In this document: positions 8,189 to 16,090 of the stretch, piece by piece
How the letters are laid out: every line of letters starts with the position of its first letter
How positions within the stretch are numbered: the stretch's first letter is position 1
From: Bog-473 sp963788125
Lineage (GTDB): Bacteria; Actinomycetota; Acidimicrobiia; Acidimicrobiales; RAAP-2
Direction of reading: 5' to 3'
Assembly (NCBI GenBank): GCA_963788125.1
Contig: CAWBFN010000003.1
Location: 186,001-250,000 of the forward strand
DNA: 64,000 nt
Translations under genes and position numbers: made by a program
Notes under the pieces: generated by a model
Told to the model about the DNA's origin: nothing
What the model saw: only the letters and a program-made list of their open reading frames with translations
Databases searched by the model: none

Positions 8189-8703
8189 CCAGCACGCTCG
8201 ACGAGCCGAACTCCTCTCCCGGCCCCTCGACGGGCACGGTCACCGGAGGCCCGGCGCTGCCCCGTCCCGGGCGCCGCCGGAGCAAGCGCCTCTGGTTCGT
8301 CTTCGCCGTGCTGGCCGCCGCCTTCGTCTTCCTCCTGGTCGAGGGGCTCGGGAGCTCACTGAACTTCTTCGACACGGTGGATCAGGCCTTCGCCCACCGG
8401 GCCTCCCTGGGCACCGGGACGTTCAACCTCGAGGGTGACGTGGTCGCCGGGTCGATCCGCCCGACAGCCGTGGGCACGGACTTCACCATCTCCGAGGGCA
8501 GCCACAGCGTGGCCGTGGCCAACACCGGCAGCCCGCCGCAGCTCTTCCAGGTGGGCATCGCCGTCGTCGTGGTCGGACACTTCACGTCCGCCACCTCGGA
8601 CCGGTTCGTGTCCCACCAGATCTTGGTCAAGCACTCGGAGAACTACTGCGCCGCCAACCCCAGCCGGGTGAAGTCGAAGAGCGGGAACGTCGTCTTGTGC
8701 TGA
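8185..8703 (+). CDS. ccmE: Haem chaperone CcmE
   Basis: A membrane-anchored periplasm-side haem chaperone. A Pro/Ser-rich cytoplasmic head leads to one transmembrane helix (LWFVFAVLAAAFVFLLV) and a beta-barrel domain. The haem motif is ILVKHSENYC: His150 is the covalent haem ligand and Tyr154 the axial ligand, so this is the HxxxY type, not the CxxxY variant of archaea and Desulfovibrio. The GTG at 8185 overlaps the ccmD stop and gives 172 residues. The upstream frame is open into ccmC, so a fused product cannot be excluded from sequence alone. Confidence 0.85.
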   Translation: MTSTLDEPNSSPGPSTGTVTGGPALPRPGRRRSKRLWFVFAVLAAAFVFLLVEGLGSSLNFFDTVDQAFAHRASLGTGTFNLEGDVVAGSIRPTAVGTDFTISEGSHSVAVANTGSPPQLFQVGIAVVVVGHFTSATSDRFVSHQILVKHSENYCAANPSRVKSKSGNVVLC

Positions 8704-10880
8704 ACGCCGCCCTCGGCCTCTTCGGCGTCTGGCTCGCGCTCGCCGCCAGCGTCGTGGGTGCAGGGGTGATCGTGGTCGGGCTCTTCCGCCAGCGGGAGTC
8801 CCGGGCGAGGTCCTCCCGGCCGACGGCGGGCCGCCACACCCTGGTGGCCGCCGGCCGCGCCTTCGCACCGGCGATGCTCACCGGAGGGGTCCTAGCCACC
8901 TTGGCCATGGAGCGCGCCCTCGTGACGCACGACTTCTCCATCGTCTTCGTGGCCGAGAACAACAGCAAGGTCACCCCGCTGCTCTACTCGATCACCGGTC
9001 TGTGGTCCGCGCTGGCGGGGTCGATCCTGTTGTGGGGCCTCGTCCTCACGGTCTTCGCCACCATTTTCGTGTGGCGCTACCGGCGCGTCGCCAGCGATCC
9101 GGTCATCCGCTGGGCCACGCTCGTCCTCTACGTCGTCACCGCCTTCTTCTTCGGGATGATGGCCGGGCCGGCCAACCCGTTCGTCACCACGCGCGCCGTC
9201 TCGGAGGGGCTGGGGCCGAACTCGCTTCTGCAGGACAACCCGCTGGTGGCCATCCACCCGCCTCTCCTCTACATCGGTTTCGTCGGGTTCACGGTGCCGT
9301 TCGCCTTCGCCATCGGCATGCTGGCCACCGGACGGATCAGCGATCGCTGGCAGATCGAGTGCCGACGCTGGACGCTGGTGGCCTTCACCTTCCTCTCGGT
9401 CGGCATCGTGCTCGGTGCGTGGTGGTCGTACCAGGTGCTCGGCTGGGGCGGCTTCTGGGGATGGGATCCGGTGGAGAACGCCGCCCTGCTGCCCTGGTTG
9501 TGCGGCACGGCGTACCTGCACTCGGTGCTGGTGCAGGAGCGCCGCGGGCTCATGCGCGTCTGGAACCTGTCGCTCTCCGTCGCCACCTTCGCCCTGACCA
9601 TCCTGGGCACGTTCCTGACCCGCTCGGGGGTGATCCAGTCGGTGCACGCCTTCTCCGAGTCGACGCTCGGCCCGACCCTGATCGGCTTCTTCTTCGTGGT
9701 GGTCATCGTCGGCTTCGGCCTGATCGCCTGGCGGGGTGACCGGCTCCGCTCGCCGGGTGGCATCGACGCGCCGCTCGGTCGGGAGGGTGCCTTCCTGTTG
9801 AACAACCTGCTCTTCGTCGGCTTCGCCTTCGTCGTCTTGTTGGGGACGCTCTATCCGCTCCTCTACCAGGCGCTGACGCAGCAGCAGGTCAACGTCGGCG
9901 CACCCTTCTTCAACACGATCGCCGTGCCCGTCGGCTTGGCCCTCCTCTTCCTCATGGCCGTGGCTCCCGCCCTGAGCTGGCGCAAGATCAGCGCCGAGGT
10001 CCTCTGGCGGCGCCTGGCCGTTCCGGTGTGGATCGGCGTGCTCACCGTGGTGCTGTGCGTCGCCTTCGGCCTCCGCGGGCTGGGGACGCTGGTCGGCTTC
10101 GGGCTCGGTGCCTTCGCCGCCGCCACGGCCGCTCGCGCCCTGGTGCTCTCGGTGCGCGCCACCCGCGCCCATCACGTGGGCTGGTGGCGGGGACTCATCG
10201 GGCGGACCAACGGCGGCATGGTGGTGCATCTCGGCGTCATCGTCATGGCCGTGGGCATCATCGCCGCCACTACGTACCGCCAGCAGACCGAGCTGGCCCT
10301 GCGGCCAGGCAACGTGGTCACCTACGACGGGCACAGCTTCGACTTCGTCGGCCTGCGCAACGTCACGACTCCCTCCAAGCAGTCGCTCGAGGCGCTGGTG
10401 AGGGTGGATGGCGGTGGCGTGTTCACCCCGGCCACCACCAGCTTCGGCGGGGCGCTGGCCACGGTCGGGACGCCGGCCATCGACTCGGGTGTCTTGGGGG
10501 ACGTCTACCTCACCTTCGACCAGCTGGGTGGCCTCGGCACCACGTCGGGGAGCTCGCCCATCCCCAACCTGCCCGCCGGCTCCGTCGCCATCGGGGTCGT
10601 CGTCGAGCCACTGCTGGCCTGGCTGTGGGCCGGAGGCCTGCTCGTCGGGTTGGGGGGCTTCCTCGCACTGGTGCCCGGGTCGCGCCGCCGGGCGACGGAT
10701 GCGGTCTCGGCCCCCTCGAGCATGGTCACCGGTCCCGGTCCCGGTCCCGGTCCCGGTACCGAGCACGAGCTCGGGCCGGCGGAACCCGACGACGGGCGCC
10801 TCGCCGAGCTCGCGCCGGTGGGGGGCGGCGCGCCGGCGCCGCGCGACGTGCCCGTCGAACGCGGTGTCCCGACCACGTGA
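8697..10880 (+). CDS. ccmF: Cytochrome c haem lyase CcmF
   Basis: The large membrane subunit that attaches haem to apocytochrome c. It has 727 residues and a dozen or more helices. The WWD signature WGGFWGWDPVENAALLPW is intact, and histidines in IHPPLLY and SVHAF fit the haem-coordinating positions. The C-terminus ends in a low-complexity PGPGPGPGT stretch encoded by CGGTCC repeats at about 10731-10756, then an acidic tail. The GTG at 8697 overlaps the ccmE stop. Confidence 0.95.
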   Translation: MLNAALGLFGVWLALAASVVGAGVIVVGLFRQRESRARSSRPTAGRHTLVAAGRAFAPAMLTGGVLATLAMERALVTHDFSIVFVAENNSKVTPLLYSITGLWSALAGSILLWGLVLTVFATIFVWRYRRVASDPVIRWATLVLYVVTAFFFGMMAGPANPFVTTRAVSEGLGPNSLLQDNPLVAIHPPLLYIGFVGFTVPFAFAIGMLATGRISDRWQIECRRWTLVAFTFLSVGIVLGAWWSYQVLGWGGFWGWDPVENAALLPWLCGTAYLHSVLVQERRGLMRVWNLSLSVATFALTILGTFLTRSGVIQSVHAFSESTLGPTLIGFFFVVVIVGFGLIAWRGDRLRSPGGIDAPLGREGAFLLNNLLFVGFAFVVLLGTLYPLLYQALTQQQVNVGAPFFNTIAVPVGLALLFLMAVAPALSWRKISAEVLWRRLAVPVWIGVLTVVLCVAFGLRGLGTLVGFGLGAFAAATAARALVLSVRATRAHHVGWWRGLIGRTNGGMVVHLGVIVMAVGIIAATTYRQQTELALRPGNVVTYDGHSFDFVGLRNVTTPSKQSLEALVRVDGGGVFTPATTSFGGALATVGTPAIDSGVLGDVYLTFDQLGGLGTTSGSSPIPNLPAGSVAIGVVVEPLLAWLWAGGLLVGLGGFLALVPGSRRRATDAVSAPSSMVTGPGPGPGPGTEHELGPAEPDDGRLAELAPVGGGAPAPRDVPVERGVPTT

Positions 10881-11470
10881 AGGCCCCGGGCAAACGGCGC
10901 CACACGGCCCGCTGGGTGGCGGGCTCCGCCCTCTTCCTCCTGGCCCTCGTGGGGGTGGTCCTCGCCACCCGCACCCCCCAGGAGGCGACCGCGGTGGACA
11001 GCCCCCTGGTGGGCCACATGGCCCCGATGTTCTCGGGTTCTGACATACAGCACCCGAATGCCGCTCCGCTCTCGCTGCGCTCGTTACGCGGCCACTACGT
11101 CTTCGTCAACTTCTTCGCCAGCTGGTGCGGCCCGTGCCAGACGGAGGCGCCGGACCTCATCACGTTCTTCTACCAAAAGGCCCACGAGGACAACGCCGAC
11201 GTCGTCAGCGTCGTCTTTCACGATCAGGTCGCATCGGCCGAGGGCTTCTTGAAGAGCCAGGGCGCAACGTGGCCGGCGCTGGACGACACGGGGGGCTCCA
11301 TCGCCGAGAACTACGGCGTGTCTTCACCGCCGACGACGTTCCTGATCGACCCCTCGGGGCGGATCACCGTCGAGCCCGAGCTCGGGCCGGCCACCGTGGC
11401 CGATCTTCAGAAGATGATCGAGCAGGCGCAGAAGCTGGCCCGCCCGCCGGCGCAGGGATCCCGTGTCTGA
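10877..11470 (+). CDS. ccmG: Membrane-anchored thioredoxin-like CcmG/ResA
   Basis: Reduces apocytochrome thiols or CcmH before haem ligation, using electrons from CcdA. An N-terminal signal anchor (AGSALFLLALVGVVLA) precedes a thioredoxin fold with the active site WCGPC (Cys84 and Cys87). The cis-Pro segment is SSPPTTFLID. The start is GTG overlapping the ccmF stop; the product has 197 residues. Confidence 0.9.
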   Translation: MKAPGKRRHTARWVAGSALFLLALVGVVLATRTPQEATAVDSPLVGHMAPMFSGSDIQHPNAAPLSLRSLRGHYVFVNFFASWCGPCQTEAPDLITFFYQKAHEDNADVVSVVFHDQVASAEGFLKSQGATWPALDDTGGSIAENYGVSSPPTTFLIDPSGRITVEPELGPATVADLQKMIEQAQKLARPPAQGSRV

Positions 11471-11960
11471 GCGGGCGTCGCACTCCCCCCTCTGGGTGCG
11501 GGCGGGTCTCCCGCTCGCCGTCCTGGCGGTCGCGCTGGTGATCGGGAGCGGGGTGCTGTCCGGGAAGCCGCAGACCTCGGCGCAGCGCGCCGCATCCATT
11601 GAGGCCGTGGTCCGCTGCCCCTCGTGTATCGATGTCTCGGTGGCGCAGTCCGACCAGACGACGGCGCTGGCCGTGCGGCACCAGATCGAACGACAGGTGG
11701 CGCAGGGGCGGACGACCGCCCAGATCGAGCAGTCCCTGGTCTCCCAGTACGGTCAGACGATCCTGTTGGAGCCGCCCGACTCGGGTGGCTTCGCCGTGAT
11801 CTGGATCCTGCCCATCGCCGCGGCAGTGGTCGCCCTCGGGGTGATCGGCGTCCTCTTCTGGCGTCGCTCCCGTCAGTTTGCCGACACCCGCGCCGGGCTC
11901 ACGGCGGAGGCGGCGCAGCCCACGGTGGACACCGGCCAGTTCACTGGGGGTGCGGGATGA
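11463..11960 (+). CDS. ccmH: Cytochrome c maturation protein CcmH
   Basis: An apocytochrome-binding thiol oxidoreductase, 165 residues. An N-terminal helix precedes the redox motif RCPSC (Cys52 and Cys55; RCPQC in proteobacteria). A SQYGQTILLEPP segment and a second helix (AVIWILPIAAAVVALGVIGV) follow, the standard CcmH/NrfF architecture. The GTG at 11463 overlaps the ccmG stop region. Confidence 0.9.
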   Translation: MSERASHSPLWVRAGLPLAVLAVALVIGSGVLSGKPQTSAQRAASIEAVVRCPSCIDVSVAQSDQTTALAVRHQIERQVAQGRTTAQIEQSLVSQYGQTILLEPPDSGGFAVIWILPIAAAVVALGVIGVLFWRRSRQFADTRAGLTAEAAQPTVDTGQFTGGAG

Positions 11961-12853
11961 CCAACAACCTCGAGACGGGTGGCGCCGACGCCCGCCCCGA
12001 CGCCAGCGAGGAGCGCTGGCTCCTCAACGACCAGCGGGAGTTCCTCCTCCGGTCGATCGACGACGCCGAAGGTGAGCGCCGGGCCGGTGACCTGGCCGAG
12101 GAGGACTACCGGGTGCTCGTGGCGAGGGACCGGGCGCGCCTGGCCGAGGTGGAGGCCGAGCTCGCCGCGCTCGGACCGGCGAGTGGGGACGAGGTGGCTC
12201 CGGCCCTCGCCGAACCGCCGCCGCGCCGCCGCTTCGGGGGTTGGCGTCGCGTCGGGATCCTCGCGTCCTGCGCCCTCATCGTGGCCGGTGCCGTCATCCT
12301 GGTCGACCACGCGCTGAGCCCGGCCCTGCCCGGCCAGGCGCCGTCGGGCAGCATCACCCAGAGCAAGGAGCAGCTGATCGAGGAGCAGCTGGCCGAGGCG
12401 GTGCTGTTGAACAATGAGGGCAAGCCGATTCCCGCCCTGCAGCTCTACACCAAGGTGCTCGCCGAGGACCCCGACGATCCCGTGGCGCTCTCCGCCTACG
12501 GCTGGTTGGCGTGGAACTACGGCAGCACCGGGAAGTCCCCGGCGATCATCGCCGCCGGTCGCCAGGCCGAGGAGAAGGCGGTGCGGCTCGCCCCCACCTA
12601 CTGGGCCGCCCGGCTGTACCTGGGGTTGATCCTCTTCAACCAGGACCACAACGCCACGGGTGCCGTCGGGGAGTTCGACGACTTCCTGGCCGACGGCCCG
12701 CCGAAGGAAGACGTCGCCAGCTTCGCCCCGCTGGTGGCCGGCGCCTACCAGGAGGCGAAGGTGCCACTTCCCGCCGCGCTGGCGACTGCGCTGGCGGCGG
12801 GGACGAAGACGCCCGCCACCAGCTCGACGACGACGACGACCTCAGCCCCGTAG
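11957..12853 (+). CDS. ccmI: CcmI-like TPR protein
   Basis: The last gene of the cytochrome operon. The N-terminal 90 residues are acidic and helical, like the cytoplasmic part of CcmI/CycH. A helix at about 95-115 (VGILASCALIVAGAVILV) crosses the membrane, and the outer part contains TPR-like repeats (PALQLYTKVLAEDPDDPVAL, then EKAVRLAPTYWAARLYLG). CcmI holds the apocytochrome C-terminus. It ends in a Thr-rich tail and overlaps the convergent cysteine desulfurase by 12 bases. The family assignment rests on position and topology more than on sequence. Confidence 0.75.
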   Translation: MTNNLETGGADARPDASEERWLLNDQREFLLRSIDDAEGERRAGDLAEEDYRVLVARDRARLAEVEAELAALGPASGDEVAPALAEPPPRRRFGGWRRVGILASCALIVAGAVILVDHALSPALPGQAPSGSITQSKEQLIEEQLAEAVLLNNEGKPIPALQLYTKVLAEDPDDPVALSAYGWLAWNYGSTGKSPAIIAAGRQAEEKAVRLAPTYWAARLYLGLILFNQDHNATGAVGEFDDFLADGPPKEDVASFAPLVAGAYQEAKVPLPAALATALAAGTKTPATSSTTTTTSAP

Positions 12854-13990
12854 CGCCCGCAGTCCGGCCACGACGTCGGCGAACGCGGTGGCGAAGGCGG
12901 CGATGTCGGTGTCGGTGGTCGACCAGCCGACGGAGACGCGTAGCGAGTGGCTGGGGTCGACGCCCATCGCTTCGAGCACGGGTGACGGCTCGATGCTCTC
13001 CGATGAGCACGCCGAGCCCGAGTGGACCGCCACGCCGGCCCGGTCGAGGCCGATCAGGACGGGCTCGGCCTCGACACCGTGCACACCCAGGCAGAGGAGG
13101 GAGGGCAGTCGCCCCTCTGCCTGTGGGGGTCCCACGATCTCCACCCCCTCGACCGCGGTGGCGGCGGCCGAAAGGACGGCCAGGTGCCGCCGGGCCTGGC
13201 CGGCCTCACGGTGGAGCAGGCGTTGATCGTCGGCGCCGAGCGCGCCGGCGGCAGCCCCGAAGGCCCGCAGCGCCGGTAGGGCCTCCAGCCCGGCGCGGCG
13301 GGCCCGTTCCTGCTCACCGCCGACGATGAGCGGCTCGAACCGGCTGCCGCGACGGACGACCAGCGCACCCGCACCGGGGAGCCCCCCGATCTTGTGCGCG
13401 CTGAGGCTCACCAGGTCGGCCCCCAGATCGCCCAGGTCCATGGGCACGTGGCCGCAGGCGGCGGCCGCGTCGACGTGGACCAGGACGCCGGCGGCCCGGC
13501 AGATGCCGACGATCTCGCGCACCGGCTGCAACGTTCCCACCTCGTGGTTGGCCCACTGGCAGTGCACCAGCGCCGGGCGCGGCCGGTCCGTGGCGGCCAG
13601 GCGTTCCTCGAGGAAGTCGCGGTCGATCCTCGCCGTGCCGTCGACGGGGACGGTCTCGGTCGGCGCCAGCCGGGTGGACGCCTGGCGTACGGCGGAGTGC
13701 TCCACCTCGGCGAAGAGTACGGGTGCGCCCGGGTTTTGACGGGTCGCCCCCCACACGGCCGCGTTGACCGCCTCAGTGCCCCCCGAGGTGAAGACGATCT
13801 CGCGGGTCGTGGCGGAGACCAACGCCGCCACCTGCCGGCGCGCCTCTTCGAGCAGGTCCCGCACGACGCGACCCTCCTCGTGCAGCCGGCCCGGGTCGGC
13901 GGCCGGCGTGGCCAACCACGCCAGCACGGCGGCCACCGCCTCGGGGCGCGGCGGCGTGGTGCTGGCGTGATCGAGGTAGGCACGCCTCAC
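12842..13990 (-). CDS. Cysteine desulfurase (NifS/IscS class)
   Basis: A PLP enzyme that takes sulfur from cysteine for Fe-S clusters or tRNA thiolation. The 382-residue fold-type I aminotransferase begins YLDHASTTPP. It has the PLP lysine in SAHKIGG (Lys200), the substrate loop HCQWANHEVGTLQP and the persulfide-carrying cysteine in SGSACSS (Cys328), an IscS/NifS-like loop. It sits 9 bases downstream of the SufR-like regulator on the same strand, so probably under its control. Whether it serves Suf, Isc or MnmA cannot be told; no scaffold gene is adjacent. Confidence 0.9.
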   Translation of the reverse strand: MRRAYLDHASTTPPRPEAVAAVLAWLATPAADPGRLHEEGRVVRDLLEEARRQVAALVSATTREIVFTSGGTEAVNAAVWGATRQNPGAPVLFAEVEHSAVRQASTRLAPTETVPVDGTARIDRDFLEERLAATDRPRPALVHCQWANHEVGTLQPVREIVGICRAAGVLVHVDAAAACGHVPMDLGDLGADLVSLSAHKIGGLPGAGALVVRRGSRFEPLIVGGEQERARRAGLEALPALRAFGAAAGALGADDQRLLHREAGQARRHLAVLSAAATAVEGVEIVGPPQAEGRLPSLLCLGVHGVEAEPVLIGLDRAGVAVHSGSACSSESIEPSPVLEAMGVDPSHSLRVSVGWSTTDTDIAAFATAFADVVAGLRALRG

Positions 13991-13999
13991 CGCGGGTGC

Positions 14000-14761
14000 T
14001 CAGGCAGAGGCGGTGCATGCGGCGTCGCCCCGCGCCCGCGAGGAGAGGATGACCGGGAGCGCGCGCGCCGAGGCCTGGCCGCAAAGCCCCGACAGGAGCC
14101 CGGTGACCATGCCCCGGTCGACGGCACACAGCACGGGGTTCGTGGTGCTGGCGTTGCCGAACGGGCACTGTTCGGCCACCACTGCCGTGGTGTCGCCCCG
14201 GTCCTCGGCGTGCGCGGCGAACCCGTGGGCGGTCAGCGTGTCGGCCACCACGTGCATGGCCGCCCGGATGGTCCGCTGCCCTTCGGTCGCCGTCATCCTC
14301 GAGGCCAGGGAGAGCCCGTACTGCTCGCCGACGTGCGCCGCCATCTTCTCGGCCTCCTCCAGGCCCAACCGCTGCATGGCTTCGGCCAGGAGCCGCATGA
14401 GCAGGTCGTCCCGCCGCTGCATGAGCCCGATCGTCAACTCCTCTTCGACGCAGAAGAACTGTTTGGCCGGCCGACCGGCGCCGGGTGCCTTCCGGGTCGT
14501 CTCGACGCGTAGGTACCCCCCGTCCACCAGGCGTTGCAGGTGGTGCCGGGCCACGTTGGGGTGGAGGGAGAAGGTGGAGGCCACCTCTGTCGCCGTCACC
14601 CCGGGCCTGGTCCGGACATGGAGGAAGATGTCGCGACGGGTCGGATCGCCGAAGGCGGCCGCCACGGCGGCCACCGCGGCGGTAAACCGCCCGTCGTCGG
14701 AGTCGCCCTCCGGCCGTGCCTCGGGCGCTGGTGGCGCCGCTGCGATCGGGGCCGATGTCAC
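14000..14761 (-). CDS. SufR-like Fe-S-sensing winged-helix regulator
   Basis: A 253-residue transcription factor. An ArsR/MarR-like winged helix (residues about 30-95: FGDPTRRDIFLHV, TATEVASTFSLHPNVARHHL) precedes a C-terminal sensor domain. Three cysteines lie at 199 (EQCPFG), 212 (VLCAVDRGM) and 227 (GLCGQ), spaced x12 and x14 as in SufR, which ligates a [4Fe-4S] cluster and represses suf genes. The GTG at 14761 is preferred over longer starts because upstream residues are unlike the family and overlap the likely promoter. It is divergent from mrp and upstream of cysteine desulfurase. Confidence 0.8.
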   Translation of the reverse strand: MTSAPIAAAPPAPEARPEGDSDDGRFTAAVAAVAAAFGDPTRRDIFLHVRTRPGVTATEVASTFSLHPNVARHHLQRLVDGGYLRVETTRKAPGAGRPAKQFFCVEEELTIGLMQRRDDLLMRLLAEAMQRLGLEEAEKMAAHVGEQYGLSLASRMTATEGQRTIRAAMHVVADTLTAHGFAAHAEDRGDTTAVVAEQCPFGNASTTNPVLCAVDRGMVTGLLSGLCGQASARALPVILSSRARGDAACTASA

Positions 14762-14868
14762 GATGGGTAGTCTACCGAAGGATCGGCCCTCTTCAGCTGG
14801 GGCGATGCGCCGGCGCGGGAGAGTCACGCGCCAGGTCGGTCCAGCACCAACCGGGAACGAGGGAGTGC

Positions 14869-16053
14869 ATGGCAATCGATCAATCACAGCTCACGGCGGC
14901 TCTCGGTGCCATCGTCGAACCCGAGCTCGGGTTGCCGTTGGGCACCATCGGGCTGTTGCGGGAGGTGAAGGCGCGTCGCGGCCGGGTGCGGATTGAGCTG
15001 GCCCTGCCCGTGGCCGCCTGGCCGGGCTCCGATGCGTTGGCCGACGAGGTGCACCGCGTCGCCCGGACCGTTCCCGGCGTAGAGGAGATCGAGTTCGATC
15101 TGACGGTGATGCACGACGCCGAGCGCGCCGCGTTGCGTGTGACCCTGCGGCGGGACATGTTCGGGGTGACCGGCCAAGAGGACGAGCTCGAGGACGAGGG
15201 CACCGGAGGCGGCCACGCAGGGCACGGGCACGCGGACGGGGCCCAGGCGCCGACGCCCGTGTTCCTGCAGCCCGACTCGGCCACGCGTGTCATCGGCGTG
15301 TCGTCGGGGAAAGGGGGCGTCGGAAAGTCGACGGTGACGGTGAACCTGGCCGTGGCGTTGGCCCGGGCGGGCCACAGCGTCGGCCTATTGGACGCCGACG
15401 TCTATGGCTTCTCCGTGCCCAAGATGCTCGGGACCGACCACGACCCGATCATCCTCGGCGACGTCGTGATCCCCACTTCGGCCCACGGGGTCAAGTGCCT
15501 TTCCATGGGGTACTTCGTGCCCGACGACCAGCCGGTCATCTGGCGCGGCCCCATGCTCCACAAGGCCATTCAGCAGTTCCTCACCGACGCCTACTGGGGT
15601 CGGCCCGACTTCGTGCTCGTCGACATGCCCCCCGGTACCGGTGACGTGGCGCTCACGCTGGCCGAGGTGATGCCCCGGGCGGAGATCATCGTGGTGACCA
15701 CACCGCAGCCGGCCGCGCAGCGGGTGGCCCAACGCTCGGCGTTCGCCGCCCGCCGCCTCAAGCTCTCGGTACGCGGGGTGGTCGAGAACATGAGCTGGTT
15801 CACCGGCGACGACGGCCGGCGTTACGAACTGTTCGGCGCCGGTGGGGGCGACACCCTGGCGGCAGATCTGGGCGTTCCCCTCCTCGGCAAGGTCCCCCTG
15901 GTGGCCGCCGTCCGCCAGGGCGGGGACGAGGGCCGGCCCATCGTGGTGGTCGAGCCGCAGAGCGAGACGGCGCAGGCCTTCACCTCCATCGCCGCGCGCT
16001 TGGCCTCCCTCGGGCCGGCGCGGGTCTACCGCAAGGAGCTCACCCTGAAGTAG
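14869..16053 (+). CDS. mrp: Mrp/ApbC-family Fe-S cluster carrier ATPase
   Basis: A cytosolic P-loop ATPase that binds and delivers Fe-S clusters. A DUF59/MIP18 domain spans residues 1-100, followed by a His/Gly-rich linker (GGGHAGHGHADG) and then a NTPase with deviant Walker A GKGGVGKST at about 147-155. Conserved family motifs are LLDADVYGFSVPKMLG and DMPPGTGD. The C-terminal CxxC that binds the cluster in many bacteria is absent: after ENMSWF comes TGDDGRRYELFG. I recall actinobacterial Mrp proteins such as the mycobacterial one also lacking it. GAGGGAG is 4 bases before the ATG. Divergent from the SufR-like gene. Confidence 0.9.
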   Translation: MAIDQSQLTAALGAIVEPELGLPLGTIGLLREVKARRGRVRIELALPVAAWPGSDALADEVHRVARTVPGVEEIEFDLTVMHDAERAALRVTLRRDMFGVTGQEDELEDEGTGGGHAGHGHADGAQAPTPVFLQPDSATRVIGVSSGKGGVGKSTVTVNLAVALARAGHSVGLLDADVYGFSVPKMLGTDHDPIILGDVVIPTSAHGVKCLSMGYFVPDDQPVIWRGPMLHKAIQQFLTDAYWGRPDFVLVDMPPGTGDVALTLAEVMPRAEIIVVTTPQPAAQRVAQRSAFAARRLKLSVRGVVENMSWFTGDDGRRYELFGAGGGDTLAADLGVPLLGKVPLVAAVRQGGDEGRPIVVVEPQSETAQAFTSIAARLASLGPARVYRKELTLK

Positions 16054-16058
16054 GCCGT

Positions 16059-16074
16059 CCCGGCGCGCGCCGGG
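16059..16074. terminator. GC hairpin between convergent mrp and dgt
   Basis: CCCGGCGCGCGCCGGG is a perfect 16-base palindrome between two convergent genes. It can fold on either transcript, so it is a plausible bidirectional terminator, although no T run follows. Confidence 0.5.
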
Positions 16075-16090
16075 GGTCGGGACGCAGGGG

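Noticed and set aside
7243..8703. A true bifunctional CcmC-CcmE enzyme as the default annotation
   Set aside because: The linking segment translates ccmD out of frame and is Arg/Gly-rich nonsense; a one-base correction gives the usual ATGA junction. Kept as an alternative only.
10731..10756. CGGTCC hexamer repeat as a separate mobile or regulatory element
   Set aside because: It is a simple in-frame repeat encoding Pro-Gly in the variable tail of CcmF.
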